Shown: piece after piece, positions 9,695 through 19,604 of the stretch
How the letters are laid out: each line of letters begins with the position of its first letter
How positions within the stretch are numbered: position 1 is the stretch's first letter
Origin: Gammaproteobacteria bacterium
GTDB lineage: Bacteria > Pseudomonadota > Gammaproteobacteria > Burkholderiales > Nitrosomonadaceae
DNA: 49,314 nt
Direction of reading: 5' to 3'
Assembly: GCA_030431985.1 (NCBI GenBank)
Contig: JAUIIB010000019.1
Span: 1 to 49,314 of the forward strand
Notes under the pieces: generated by a model
What the model saw: the letters and a program-made list of their open reading frames with translations, nothing else
The model's database searches: none
What the model was told of the DNA's origin: nothing
Position numbers and translations under genes: made by a program

Positions 9695-10190
9695 TTATTT
9701 TGCTGGAGACATCCAAAGGTTTGTACTTTTATCAAAATTCCACCCTTTGCTTTCAAGTAAGTTTCTTTCAGCATTTAAATACTGACCATTATTATTTTTT
9801 GGTGAAATATCTCTTATTGGCTTGCCGGCACCCATAGTCTGCCTCAAAACTGATGAATTACTTTTCCAAGTAGATTTACCATTTAGCGAGCCATCTGAAT
9901 TTCTGACAACTTTTACAGCCAAAGAGCTTTCTTCCCATCTAACTAACCACCACTTATTAAGATCATCAGTCCTTCCGATTTTTTTATTTCCCTTATCTGA
10001 AATAAATTTGCAAGGAATGGAATCTCGCCTGTCGGATCAGTAAATGAAAGCGGATTCCCGCTCACATACCCATAAGTATCCAGCCCTCCAGCAAATCCAA
10101 TCGGATCGGAAGAAAGGTATCTACCGGTTTGAGGCTCATAATCCCTGAAGTAATTGTAGTGTAGATAGGTTTCGGTGTCGAAATACTGTA
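9695..10190 (-). pseudogene. Orphan RHS C-terminal module (core end plus toxin tip), frameshifted
   Basis: From 10190 the minus strand encodes the end of an RHS core: [32 protein letters not shown], then the DPTG boundary. This copies the core end of the full RHS gene at ~11120-11270. After DPTG the core frame stops at TAG (9945-9943). A second frame (offset by one base) picks up at about 10005 as [17 protein letters not shown] and runs to 9695, ending NLWMSPAK, giving a variable tip of roughly 105 residues. There is no start codon, so this is a silent cassette broken by a single-base-scale frameshift. The tip family is not recognised; GKPIRDISPKNNNGQYLNAE is its most distinctive part. It could replace the active tip by recombination across the shared core. 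Confidence 0.75.
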
Positions 10191-10199
10191 AAGTGCAAC

Positions 10200-10709
10200 T
10201 TACTGGTTTAATACGTCTTGGTAAGTCATTTTACCTTCCCCTGATACGCGCTCGAATTGCCAACATGTTTTATTAGTTTGAATGCTATCCGCAACTCGAA
10301 TATGTAAATTAAAACAATAAACCGAGGTAGTTTCGATTTCACTATCAAAGGAAGCGATATCATAAGTACAGGCAAGTACCCCCTGATCAATCCAATCGTT
10401 AATATTGCCTACTTGGTAAATTACGGGAATTTCTTTCCCCTCAAATAGCTGAAAAATATCAACTTTCTCTAGATTTGGTAACTCACCACTTTCATTGTTA
10501 ACACAAACATCAAACGTATAGGGCGCACCATTCTTTATCGTTGCACCAAACTTTCTTTTTAGAGTAGTTGCCTTCGGGACAACTCTCACTGATGAAGGGT
10601 CGCTCAAATCCTTAAGCTTCTGCATCTTTACCAAATCATAAGAATAATTTTCTTTGCACCCTGAGAACAAGCAAATTCCCAGCAAAATTAATAACGCTTT
10701 ATTAAACAT
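10200..10709 (-). CDS. Lipoprotein; candidate immunity protein of the RHS toxin
   Basis: The protein has 169 residues with a lipoprotein signal peptide and lipobox LFSGC (Cys 18). It starts two bases after the RHS stop codon, so the two are probably translated together. A small lipoprotein placed directly after a polymorphic toxin tip is a usual setting for an immunity protein that acts in the periplasm, which would suggest a toxin acting on the envelope. Several cysteines in the mature part (VCVNNE, LACTYD, VYCFNL, KTCWQF) may form disulfides. No family is recognised and the role is inferred from position and topology. Confidence 0.6.
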   Translation of the reverse strand: MFNKALLILLGICLFSGCKENYSYDLVKMQKLKDLSDPSSVRVVPKATTLKRKFGATIKNGAPYTFDVCVNNESGELPNLEKVDIFQLFEGKEIPVIYQVGNINDWIDQGVLACTYDIASFDSEIETTSVYCFNLHIRVADSIQTNKTCWQFERVSGEGKMTYQDVLNQ

Positions 10710-10711
10710 AA

Positions 10712-13700
10712 TTAGTACCAGAAAGTCCGATCTGGGGTTTCGTAGTTCCCATCGAATATGTGAGGAAAAACATCATCCCAGAAATGATCCAGCTTTCCCG
10801 ATTCTTCGGGATTTGAATAGTCATAAGTACCCTTGTCGTCCCCCGAAAAAATTGGATCACCAGTATTCGGGTCATAGAAACATTGAGAGCCACCTCCGCT
10901 GCCATCACGACTTCTAAACCCATTATTTCCACCATGAAATATGCTTGCCGCTCGCGGATCATCTGGATACCACTGGTTGCCTTGCTCATCAAAGTATCCT
11001 TCGCTGCGACTTTCACATATTTTTTCCTTTGGCGGTTTGCTGGGACATTGATTGTTTCTATTTCTCTGACGATGTTCATCTGTGTATGGCCAAACTATCA
11101 AGCCAGTTGGGTCAATATAGGCTAACGGATTTTGCAACACATACCCATAAATATTCAGCCCACCAGCGAGTCCGATAGGATCGGAAGACAGGTATCTACC
11201 GGTAGCAGGCTCATAATCCCTAAAGTAATTGTAGTGCAGGTTGGTTTCGGTGTCGAAGTATTGACCGGCGAATCTCAGATTGTAGGTAAACAGATTGCTG
11301 TCACCATCAGGGTCTTCGTTCGGGGTGTTGTCACCAAAGGCGTTCAGGTTACGCCATGTCCATATTGGTGTGCCGGTAGCGTTTGTGATGACTCTCGGTG
11401 TGTTCAAATGATCGGCATGGATCATATAGAACACCATCGGGTCGGTTGGTGATGCTTGTTTGAGTACCGCCACAGGAATATTGCCGAGCCAGACGGTTTC
11501 CTGTTGTAACAGCCAGTCGCCGGTCTGTGGTGTTGCCTGGTTTTCCAGATAATCACCGATCAGTTGTCCACCGGGGCCGAACATGAAGAATGTATGGCTG
11601 TTACTGCCAAGTCCTTTCTTCACCCGTTCACCGCTACCGTTGTGTTGGTATTGATAGGTGTTGCCACTGATCGTCGTTTGCACCAACCGTCCGGCGGCAT
11701 TCCAGGTGAAGGTTGTTGTGCCATCCCCCTGCGGATTACCCGCCGCATCATAAGTGTAGGTCTTGGCAACGGGGCCTGCGACACTGAGTAAGCGGTTACT
11801 GTTGGCATCAACAGTGTACGGATACACCGTCGCACCCGATTGTTCGCTGGTGCGGTTGCTGTTGGCATCATAACCCCACAGTTTTGTGGTGGTGTTGTCG
11901 GTCTGACGGATGAGCCGGTCGTTGGCGTCGTACTCGTAAGTACGGTTGTAGACCGTATTGGTGTTTGTGGTGTTGATGATACGGCTGGCCGCATCATAAG
12001 TCAGTGCTTGTGTTTCGCTACCCAATGGGTGTTGTGTCAGCCTGCCGTCCAAATCGAAACTGCGGCTGTACACCTGACTGTTACCCCAGCTCCAGCTTTC
12101 AGGCTCACCGAACGGGCGGTAGACGATGTTTTGCATTAGTACCGCACCATTTACGCGCAGTTCTGTCGGTCTGCCGTCCGTACCATAGGTGTAAGTAATC
12201 TGTGCACCCGATGGATAGGTCATGCTGGTGAGCTGACCGTTGGCGTTGTACTGATAACTTAGTGTCTGAACGAAGTTCTCACTGTTGTAACTTACGGTCT
12301 GGGTTTTGTTGGTAATTCGTCCATGCGCGTCATATTGGTAGCTGGTGCTGCCCGATTCGTCACTCATTTGGGTTAAATGTCCGACACCGTTGGTACCGGT
12401 GTCGTACGTCCAGGTGATAGTACCGGTTTGCGGCACACCCGTTACCGTGGTGTACGATTGCGAGATCGGACGGTTTAACGCATCATACGCAGTGGTTTGT
12501 ACCACGCCTCTGGCATCGGTTTTGGTCAACTGATTGCCCGCCAGATCATAGGTGTAATTGGTCGTACCCCGGTCTTGCGAGACTTCCTGTGTCACATCAC
12601 CGAATGCGTTGGTGGTATAGCTGGTGGCGACGCCTTTGGGGTCGGTGACTTGCGTGACCTGATCCAGCGCATCGTGCGATTGCAGGGTTTGGCCGCTCAT
12701 CGGGTCGTTGGCCTGAATCAGCCGATCCAGCGCATCGAACTGGCGTGTTGCGGTGTGTAGCAGCGGATCGGTCGTCTGTTTCAGGTTACCGTTAGCGTCA
12801 TACGCGAGTTCTGTAACCTGGCTTTGTGCACCGGTTATTTTCCACAACCGGCTTAACGCGTCGAATTCCTGCTGACGGGTTTGTGCCAGTGCACTACCGG
12901 CATCATAAATGTCGACCTTGGTGCGGTTGCCTGCGGCATCGAGTGTATAGCGGATGGCGTTGCCGAGGCTGTCGGTAATGTCCGTTAACCGGTGGGCATC
13001 GTCATAGGTGTAGGTCAGACTGCTGCCGTCGGGACGGGTCAGTTGAATCAACTGACCAACACCATCGTACTGGTAGGTTGTGGTTTCCGTACCCACGACG
13101 CGCGACACCAGACGCTGGCGGCTATCGTAAGTCAGCGTTGTGGTCAGATTGTTGGCATCGACAATCTGCTCAGGCTGCCCGTGCGCGTTATAGCGGGTAA
13201 TGTCGGTGATATGGCCTAAAGCGTTAGTGATACGCATCACCTGTCCACGACAACCAAAATGACCGCCGGTACACGCCGCATCGGGAGCATAGTAATCGAT
13301 GGTCGTCGTGTCACTCACATCGGTACGCGGCCCGTCCTCAACGCGCTGAACGATGACACCTGGCACAGTGGCATGGTAGGTATAGCTGGTACTCCAGGTG
13401 CGTGTTTCACTACTCGCGGTATCCTGGATGCTTAACTGTGTGACATTGCCATAGGTATCGTAAGCAATTGTGGTGACACGACCCGCTTCAGTCACCGACA
13501 CCGGCAAACGGAAACTCGCGTGCCAGCCGGTCAATATCTTGCGCTCATCGGTACTCGGTGCCGGGGTATAGTTCACCACATCAGCCGGACAACTGCTGCT
13601 TGACGCCAACCCTTCGACACGCGCAATTTCCAGATTACGAGTCAGGTCATAGGCATAACAGGTCTTGTTGCCGTTAAAGTCGGCACGGCTGGCGACATTG

Positions 13701-15091
13701 CCGTTAACATCAAACGTCGTTGCAGACGATGCCGCACTGCAGCCCGATCCGGCAGGTTGGGATTGGCCTGTGCTTTTAGCAACACCTAGAATTGTTTGGA
13801 AGTTACGGGTATAGACACTGTTCAAAGGATCGGTAACTTCCGTACTGCTGGTACTGACGTAATTCAACGCATGACGGTCTGCACCACCGGCGTGTTCGGT
13901 CACAATGGCACGGCCTGTTGAATCGTAGGTATACGTGGCATACCGTATCCCTTTCTCATCGGTAATACCGGTTAATGCATGGGGTAAATCGGTATTGTTG
14001 GTATAGGCCTGTTCGTTATAGTGGTAGGTGCGGGTCTTGTTATCGGGATAGGTTACCGAAACCAGATTACTGTCGGTATCGTAGCCATACGTAAATACAC
14101 CTCCTGCCGGATCGTTCAGTGTTGCGATACGGCCAGAACCGTCATAAGTGAAATTGAGTGTACGGCCAACATCGTCGGTTACCGTAGCCAGTTTGTTGTA
14201 CGTATCATACGTCAACGTTTGGGTGCGACCATCGCGGCTACTTAAAGACAATAACTTGCCTGCTGTATCGTAGTTCTCTACTGTATTATCGGTGCTGGTT
14301 AACTGCCAGCCGATAATATTGCCATTCCCATCATCAACCGGAGTCAGGTTCTCGCTATTCTGTATCTGGTTAGTCCAGTCAGAACCCACCAGCCGGAAAT
14401 AAACCAGTTTGCCGTCAGTACGTGACGCCGTCACTGTTTCGGCATTGATCACCAAACTGCGTTGGTAGGTATGTCTCCAGGATAAACCGATTTGGGTGCT
14501 ACCTGACAGACTGTCAGAGTTGTAATAACGTGAAAAAGATAATCCACCAGGCAGGGTAATATCGATTTCTTCTGCGAATTTGTTACCAGTGCCTGGATTG
14601 ACAGGGTTGCCGTCCATAGGACACTGTTCACCCTGATTGGCACCTTGGTCTGTCGTGCTATCAGGTATATTGCAGATCATATCACTGGAATTATTTGTTC
14701 CACCTGCTGAATCACCATTATTACAAACCGGATAAACCCATCCGGCATTGGTAACATCAAAGGTTTGAGGAGGCTGCGTGAACCGTAAAATTTTTGCAGC
14801 ACATGAGTATGCAAATGTCAAACCTGATGAGGTGTAATAAGGTACTGTCCAGATACTAAGTACGTCGGCGTCATTAGGCCCAGGAACCGGATACCAAGGT
14901 GTGCCCCTACGCGATTCTATTACTCGCTCACATGAGGATTGTGGATCTTCAAGATATTGAGGCGGTGAATCTGAACGAAAGATAGGCCCACGTTCAATAC
15001 CGTAACTTACAGAAGTTCCAATACATAAAAATAGAAACAGATAAGAACGCAGAAATTGCTTGAATCCACCGCGAACAGACTTCGAAACCAT
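10712..15091 (-). CDS. RHS repeat protein, polymorphic toxin
   Basis: RHS proteins form a large YD-repeat shell that encloses a variable C-terminal toxin. I place the start at 15091 rather than at the longest frame (15169): GAGGAGAG stands six bases before this ATG, and a signal peptide follows (FLRSYLFLFLCIGTSVSYG). The protein is then 1459 residues. A VNPGTGNKF motif opens the shell (DUF6531-like). Dozens of YDxxGRL-type repeats follow. The core ends with [31 protein letters not shown] and LAYIDPTG. The last ~126 residues are the variable tip, rich in Gly, Asp and aromatics (KLDHFWDDVFPH), with unknown activity. The tip is lower in GC than the shell, a sign of tip exchange. A lipoprotein gene follows at two bases. 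Confidence 0.92.
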   Translation of the reverse strand: MVSKSVRGGFKQFLRSYLFLFLCIGTSVSYGIERGPIFRSDSPPQYLEDPQSSCERVIESRRGTPWYPVPGPNDADVLSIWTVPYYTSSGLTFAYSCAAKILRFTQPPQTFDVTNAGWVYPVCNNGDSAGGTNNSSDMICNIPDSTTDQGANQGEQCPMDGNPVNPGTGNKFAEEIDITLPGGLSFSRYYNSDSLSGSTQIGLSWRHTYQRSLVINAETVTASRTDGKLVYFRLVGSDWTNQIQNSENLTPVDDGNGNIIGWQLTSTDNTVENYDTAGKLLSLSSRDGRTQTLTYDTYNKLATVTDDVGRTLNFTYDGSGRIATLNDPAGGVFTYGYDTDSNLVSVTYPDNKTRTYHYNEQAYTNNTDLPHALTGITDEKGIRYATYTYDSTGRAIVTEHAGGADRHALNYVSTSSTEVTDPLNSVYTRNFQTILGVAKSTGQSQPAGSGCSAASSATTFDVNGNVASRADFNGNKTCYAYDLTRNLEIARVEGLASSSSCPADVVNYTPAPSTDERKILTGWHASFRLPVSVTEAGRVTTIAYDTYGNVTQLSIQDTASSETRTWSTSYTYHATVPGVIVQRVEDGPRTDVSDTTTIDYYAPDAACTGGHFGCRGQVMRITNALGHITDITRYNAHGQPEQIVDANNLTTTLTYDSRQRLVSRVVGTETTTYQYDGVGQLIQLTRPDGSSLTYTYDDAHRLTDITDSLGNAIRYTLDAAGNRTKVDIYDAGSALAQTRQQEFDALSRLWKITGAQSQVTELAYDANGNLKQTTDPLLHTATRQFDALDRLIQANDPMSGQTLQSHDALDQVTQVTDPKGVATSYTTNAFGDVTQEVSQDRGTTNYTYDLAGNQLTKTDARGVVQTTAYDALNRPISQSYTTVTGVPQTGTITWTYDTGTNGVGHLTQMSDESGSTSYQYDAHGRITNKTQTVSYNSENFVQTLSYQYNANGQLTSMTYPSGAQITYTYGTDGRPTELRVNGAVLMQNIVYRPFGEPESWSWGNSQVYSRSFDLDGRLTQHPLGSETQALTYDAASRIINTTNTNTVYNRTYEYDANDRLIRQTDNTTTKLWGYDANSNRTSEQSGATVYPYTVDANSNRLLSVAGPVAKTYTYDAAGNPQGDGTTTFTWNAAGRLVQTTISGNTYQYQHNGSGERVKKGLGSNSHTFFMFGPGGQLIGDYLENQATPQTGDWLLQQETVWLGNIPVAVLKQASPTDPMVFYMIHADHLNTPRVITNATGTPIWTWRNLNAFGDNTPNEDPDGDSNLFTYNLRFAGQYFDTETNLHYNYFRDYEPATGRYLSSDPIGLAGGLNIYGYVLQNPLAYIDPTGLIVWPYTDEHRQRNRNNQCPSKPPKEKICESRSEGYFDEQGNQWYPDDPRAASIFHGGNNGFRSRDGSGGGSQCFYDPNTGDPIFSGDDKGTYDYSNPEESGKLDHFWDDVFPHIFDGNYETPDRTFWY

Positions 15092-15403
15092 TACGCTCTC
15101 CTCGTAGGCCGAATAATCGAATATTGATAGAAAACTACCGTCTGAATAATTACGGAATGATTTGCCCAAATTATAGAAAAATTAATGGTATGTTTGGGTC
15201 ATTAGATTTTAAATTATTGATAGAAAATAATTAATTTAACAATATATCCACGCAGTCACTATTTCCCCATTCAGAAGAATCTTGATAAATCGTATTGCCA
15301 TCCACTATTACTCAATTTTGTGACGCATCTCAGAGGTTAAATTCATCCGCCCGCATGCCGTTCCTGCATAACAGTATTGCAAAGAAAATAACGGGAGATC
15401 ATC
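15092..15403. other. AT-rich divergent intergenic region
   Basis: This 312-base stretch separates the minus-strand RHS gene from the plus-strand DUF4124-like gene, so it should hold both promoters. A possible plus-strand promoter is TTGATA (15217-15222), 17 bases, then CAATAT (15240-15245). No gene, repeat or RNA structure stood out. Confidence 0.4.
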
Positions 15404-16006
15404 ATGCACTGGTTTACATCTTTATTCGCGACACTTTTAATTTTTACGCAACCTGTTCTGGCATCCATGAATAAATGTGTGGACGAAAATGGCAGATACC
15501 ATTATTACGCCAATGTTATGCCGGCTGAGTGCCAAAACCAAGCCACAGTGGAAATGAATAAAGGCGGCGTAGTCCTGCGTACGCATGCCGTTAGAATCAA
15601 AACAGAAGATGAAACCGATCCGGCAATACAGGCAGCGGAGGAACAACGGCGTATCGAGGAACAAAGACGCGATACGGTATTACTCAGTACGTATACCAAC
15701 GAGGAAGAAATTGACTGGGCAATGGAACGCAATATCCATCCGATAGAGCTGGCGATTACAGGGATCGAAAAACGCCTGGAAATTGCCACAAATAATCTGC
15801 AAAAACTCCAGAAGCAAGTAAATCAAGCTAAAAAATCGGGCAGTCCAGGACTGACATCACTACAAGAAAGCCTCATTCCTGCAACGCGCGATGTTAAACA
15901 GCTACAACATGAATTAAAAAGAAATCATGACCGTATTGATGGTCTTACAGCAAAATTTTCTGCCGACAGAAAACGTTTTCGTGAATTAAAACAAGAAAAT
16001 TTATAA
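15404..16006 (+). CDS. DUF4124-like exported coiled-coil protein
   Basis: The protein has 200 residues. A signal peptide ends near LAS (residue 21). Next comes a DUF4124-type segment (NKCVDENGRYHYYANVMPAEC), usual in small periplasmic proteins of proteobacteria, with a Cys pair. The rest is long charged helix (residues ~75-200) with clear coiled-coil character. GGGAG lies about seven bases before the ATG. The molecular function of DUF4124 proteins is unknown; a periplasmic scaffold or envelope role is plausible but unsupported. It is convergent with the M14 gene, 17 bases away. Confidence 0.65.
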   Translation: MHWFTSLFATLLIFTQPVLASMNKCVDENGRYHYYANVMPAECQNQATVEMNKGGVVLRTHAVRIKTEDETDPAIQAAEEQRRIEEQRRDTVLLSTYTNEEEIDWAMERNIHPIELAITGIEKRLEIATNNLQKLQKQVNQAKKSGSPGLTSLQESLIPATRDVKQLQHELKRNHDRIDGLTAKFSADRKRFRELKQENL

Positions 16007-16023
16007 ACCCGCCGGATAGGATA

Positions 16024-17094
16024 TTAGGATTCAATATAGCCTGTAGCCGGTTCGATAATACCGGTTGCCGAATCCGGTAATGTTAAACGTTCCATCAGAT
16101 AACATAAACAATCCTGATGGATCACCTGAATATTTCGCGTTAACATCGACGGCATCACAGGCCGTCTAACTCTAAGCGCCTGACCGTCCAAATGAAAATA
16201 ACGTTCGGAAACGTCTTGATCCTGTTCATCAATCGTTCTCAAAACAATACTGCTGCTATTTCTCTGCCAACCAATCAGTGTGTTAAGCGGTAATTCGTTA
16301 AAATTTAAATGATCGATATTGTCAATCAATTGCAAATCCAGCTCATTATCCTGAAACCCCACACTAATTCCGGGCTTGATACGCACAATGGCAACAGTAT
16401 GAAATAATTCGATATCACGCCGGGTAAGTGCGTGTGCCGGAATTTCTGTTAAATTCAGACAAGCATTTAAATATTCAATCGCATGAGCTTCGCCACGAGC
16501 ACAATTGGGTTGCCCGCATTCGAGCGTTACCGACGGCGCAAGCTCTGAGAACGTAAGTGACAATACTCCCTTAGGCCGCGTAAAGTAAATAACGGTACGA
16601 TCAAACAATGCAGCCAAATGCAAGAATGGCGCTTCTAATCTGTTGACACAGGCATAATGTGGATTCAATCCTGTATTATTGTGCACATCCACGCTGGCGA
16701 ACAGTCCTGTTTCTGCCATTGTTTCGTAGACACGATATGCCATACCTTGTTCGGGGATACATTCATCTGTGTGTATGTTACCGGCAGGAGACGGCCAAAT
16801 TCGGTTGAAATCAGGTTGGTTCTCTAAGTGTCTTTGATGATAGCGGGCCGCCTCAATATTACCGACAAACAACGATAAGGCGCGCGGCAATGTTTTATTC
16901 TGGTAGCGATACAAAATCTCACGTATTGCATTCCAGCCAACTGGTTCATTACCGTGCAATAAAACAGAAATAAAAATTGGAGGCGTTCGGCGACCTGGAA
17001 TCTGGAATAAAGTCGGCCCGTCTAATTTGGTATACAGTTCATGCGACTGTAAATTGAGTAGACCGTCGGGTAAACCTTGTCGTATAGTCAACAT
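16024..17094 (-). CDS. M14-family zinc carboxypeptidase / AstE-AspA-like enzyme
   Basis: The protein has 356 residues and no signal peptide. The zinc-site motif HGNEPVGW (~residues 48-55) is typical of the succinylglutamate desuccinylase/aspartoacylase branch of M14. The second ligand region is VDVHNNTGLNPHYAC, and the catalytic-base region is VTLECGQPNCARGEAHAIEY. These enzymes cleave amide bonds of N-acyl amino acids or gamma-linked substrates; the exact substrate is not evident. It lies 123 bases downstream of a GCS2-type ligase on the same strand, so the two may share a pathway (ligase forming and amidohydrolase cleaving a glutamyl-type bond). That pairing is inferred. Confidence 0.7.
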   Translation of the reverse strand: MLTIRQGLPDGLLNLQSHELYTKLDGPTLFQIPGRRTPPIFISVLLHGNEPVGWNAIREILYRYQNKTLPRALSLFVGNIEAARYHQRHLENQPDFNRIWPSPAGNIHTDECIPEQGMAYRVYETMAETGLFASVDVHNNTGLNPHYACVNRLEAPFLHLAALFDRTVIYFTRPKGVLSLTFSELAPSVTLECGQPNCARGEAHAIEYLNACLNLTEIPAHALTRRDIELFHTVAIVRIKPGISVGFQDNELDLQLIDNIDHLNFNELPLNTLIGWQRNSSSIVLRTIDEQDQDVSERYFHLDGQALRVRRPVMPSMLTRNIQVIHQDCLCYLMERLTLPDSATGIIEPATGYIES

Positions 17095-17217
17095 CTATTT
17101 TTAGCTAATACATTAATCAATAAGTTATTTTTCTGTATACCCAGCTGCAACATACCGGAGACAATAGCTTTCAATCGAAACCGCCGAAATCACCCGCAAT
17201 GTATTTACAGATAGCAA

Positions 17218-18657
17218 CTAAACAGGCCAGACATGCACAGGCTCGCCCTGCCGTTGCAATGTTGCATAAGCAGCTGTTAATGCCTGCATATCGTAATGAT
17301 GGTTAGCAGCATAACGTTGCTGCCAATTGGTGCCGGTTTGTCCACTTGTAACACGCTGCTTAATAATATCCAGATAAAAACAGATATCCTTATCACTAAT
17401 ATCCAACCGCTCCAAACCAGAACGCGCCAACGGAATCAACTGTTGCAAGACATGAGTACGCGCATCGATTTGCTTATTACCCAGCCAGTACAAATCCGCT
17501 TTCAGCCCGAATCGGGCTGCCTGATAAAAATTACGTCGCGCATGATTAAATGCCAGATCGCACTCCGGCGGCTGTTGTTGTTCAATCAGGCTGTTAATCG
17601 CACCCACGAACAATGCTGCGTTTGCAACAATATCCACGACGCTTGGCCCAGCAGAAATCACCCTGTGCTCTATACGCAAATGTGGCTCGCCCTGCTCGTC
17701 AAAACCCACTAATGGACGGTTCCAGCGCCAAATAGTCCCGTTATGTAAACGCAAATGGGCCAGTTCCTCCGGTTGATCTTCAAATAAAACCGGAAGAATT
17801 GCCGGGAAATGCTCCAGATTTTCTTGGAAACATTCCATCAGCGAGCTTTCAATGTATCCGGTACCAAAAAATACCCGTTTCAAATCACCTTCCACTTCAG
17901 CACGCTGTCCACACCCGCCCACGGCTACAGCCTGTTCAAACAGGGGAATTCGGGTTTCCTCCCATAAATGCTTACCAAATAAAAACGGTGCATTACCGGT
18001 CACCGCAACCATGGATCCGGACAAGATAACTGCTGCGTTATAGTATCGTTTTGCTTTATCCAACGGCACCTGCAAATGCAACTGAAAGGAAGTGGCGGCT
18101 GCTTCCAGCATCACATCATCATGCTCTATACGCAGATGTTCTTCACCTTTGATATTAATCTGTAGCGGACGCCCCTGTCGCAATCGCAGCACCTGTTCAT
18201 TTAAGGCGCGGTAGCGTTGAGAATCGGACATATTATGTAACGAAAGATCCTTTTGCCTGACAGTCGGTAAAATACCGATAGTTAGTATATCCCCATTCAA
18301 CAATTGTGCCTGACGCCGACAAAGACCAAATATCTGATTCAGGTTATGTTGCATATCACTAAACGCCGATCCACTCAAATGCTGCGGCAAACTATTGAGC
18401 TCGACATTGAAACTTGCCAGTTCCGGAACGACCAGAGGATGATTCAGCATTTTTAAGAACTGTTCATTGGCTGGTAAAGGCCGACAATTCTCATCAACCA
18501 ACCAAGCCTCAAGTTCATAACCGAACATGCGCTGTTCATCAGCAAAACGGTTTTGCGAGAACCACTGATCGAAGATACTTGTTTCCTGTTGTAATTGCGC
18601 ATTAAACAATTGATGGTCTTCGAGGCTAAAATGATCCGATGGTATTTCATTCCCCAT
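17218..18657 (-). CDS. GCS2-type glutamate-cysteine ligase family protein
   Basis: The protein has 479 residues. The N-terminal catalytic motif MFGYELEAWLVDE, followed by ASFNVELNSLP, is that of carboxylate-amine ligases of the GCS2 (YbdK-like) family. Further family-type segments are RIEHDDVMLEAAATSFQLHLQV, with substrate-site His, and FGTGYIESSLMECF. Members join glutamate to an amine using ATP. It may make gamma-glutamylcysteine or a related compound, but the family is broad and substrate cannot be read from sequence. No signal peptide is present. It is upstream of an M14 enzyme on the same strand. Confidence 0.7.
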   Translation of the reverse strand: MGNEIPSDHFSLEDHQLFNAQLQQETSIFDQWFSQNRFADEQRMFGYELEAWLVDENCRPLPANEQFLKMLNHPLVVPELASFNVELNSLPQHLSGSAFSDMQHNLNQIFGLCRRQAQLLNGDILTIGILPTVRQKDLSLHNMSDSQRYRALNEQVLRLRQGRPLQINIKGEEHLRIEHDDVMLEAAATSFQLHLQVPLDKAKRYYNAAVILSGSMVAVTGNAPFLFGKHLWEETRIPLFEQAVAVGGCGQRAEVEGDLKRVFFGTGYIESSLMECFQENLEHFPAILPVLFEDQPEELAHLRLHNGTIWRWNRPLVGFDEQGEPHLRIEHRVISAGPSVVDIVANAALFVGAINSLIEQQQPPECDLAFNHARRNFYQAARFGLKADLYWLGNKQIDARTHVLQQLIPLARSGLERLDISDKDICFYLDIIKQRVTSGQTGTNWQQRYAANHHYDMQALTAAYATLQRQGEPVHVWPV

Positions 18658-18761
18658 AATTTATCGTAATAACGCTAAGTGTATTTTCTCTTTCAAATAA
18701 ATCTACAATCAACACCATTCCACTTGACTGCATCTCGTATCAACAAACCGACGTATGGCTC

Positions 18762-19544
18762 TTATGCACCAGCTCGTTTTAGAATATTTCTGGCAATACC
18801 TATAAACCGGTCAAGCCTAAAACGATTCTCGATCTTTATGGGGGTGCTCAGTATAAATCTTGCGTGTGCATAGGCCTCCTGTTTTTTACCCATGTCAAAT
18901 AATAATTCTGCATAAAAAGCACGTGTGATAATATCGTTCGGAAACAATGCATACGCTCTTTTAATATGAAACAATGCTTTTTTGTAACTGCCGAAACTAA
19001 TTGGAAAACCGGGCAATTGATGGTACAAGCGACCTAAAGCATTGTGGGCGCCTGCATAGTCATATTTTTCGTCAAGTATAACCACCCGCAAAAAAAGCCA
19101 TTCCATAGTGCGCAAATAATGTAAAGCATCCAGAATGCCATTCTCTTCAGTCAAATTCCCCATTGCTACTGCTTTCCAGTATAGTGCACTGACTTCATTA
19201 GCATGAATAGCCAACGCCTTGTCCGCAACTTCAATACAACCCTCATACAATCTAACGCGTTTGTTTTTTACTTGTTCAACTTCCGCATTTGCGCATTCCA
19301 AACGCGCTAATTCACCGATAACTTCGGGGTCCTGTGTACTCTTGGCCAAATACCCGACCCACTCAATTGTTTTGATGAGCGTGGGCCTGTCGACCGCATT
19401 ACGCAAAACAGCCTGATTAATTATCTGCTTGTACGCTTCAGGAAGGAAATCTGTTCTGGCCAACGCTTCGGAACAAATCATACCTACAACAGCAAACAGA
19501 AGATATGAACAGATATAACGCTGCAAAAGGAATTTAATAATCAT
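18762..19544 (-). CDS. TatT-like (TRAP T-component) helical-repeat periplasmic protein
   Basis: I prefer the ATG at 19544, which gives 260 residues and a signal peptide ending SEALA; the longer frame begins with GTG at 19604 and lacks a ribosome-binding site. The mature part is made of helix pairs like TPRs: SALYWKAVAMGNLTEENG, then YDYAGAHNALGRLYHQLPG, and KKALFHIKRAYALFPND. This wording resembles TatT, the periplasmic T component that partners some TRAP transporters. No TRAP transporter genes are nearby, so a general protein-interaction role is equally possible. The gene is alone on the minus strand, with a long divergent gap to the transglycosylase gene. Confidence 0.55.
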   Translation of the reverse strand: MIIKFLLQRYICSYLLFAVVGMICSEALARTDFLPEAYKQIINQAVLRNAVDRPTLIKTIEWVGYLAKSTQDPEVIGELARLECANAEVEQVKNKRVRLYEGCIEVADKALAIHANEVSALYWKAVAMGNLTEENGILDALHYLRTMEWLFLRVVILDEKYDYAGAHNALGRLYHQLPGFPISFGSYKKALFHIKRAYALFPNDIITRAFYAELLFDMGKKQEAYAHARFILSTPIKIENRFRLDRFIGIARNILKRAGA

Positions 19545-19604
19545 CCCAGACAAAACTTTACTGACATTTCTTTCTTTTGAATCAATTAAATAAGCACTAA
19601 GCAC

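Noticed and set aside
11111..14250. Plus-strand open frames within the RHS region
   Set aside because: They are antisense shadows of the YD-repeat coding sequence, lack ribosome-binding sites and have repetitive low-complexity products.
15092..15169. Longer N-terminus of the RHS protein
   Set aside because: A strong GAGGAG ribosome-binding site and a signal peptide favour the ATG at 15091.
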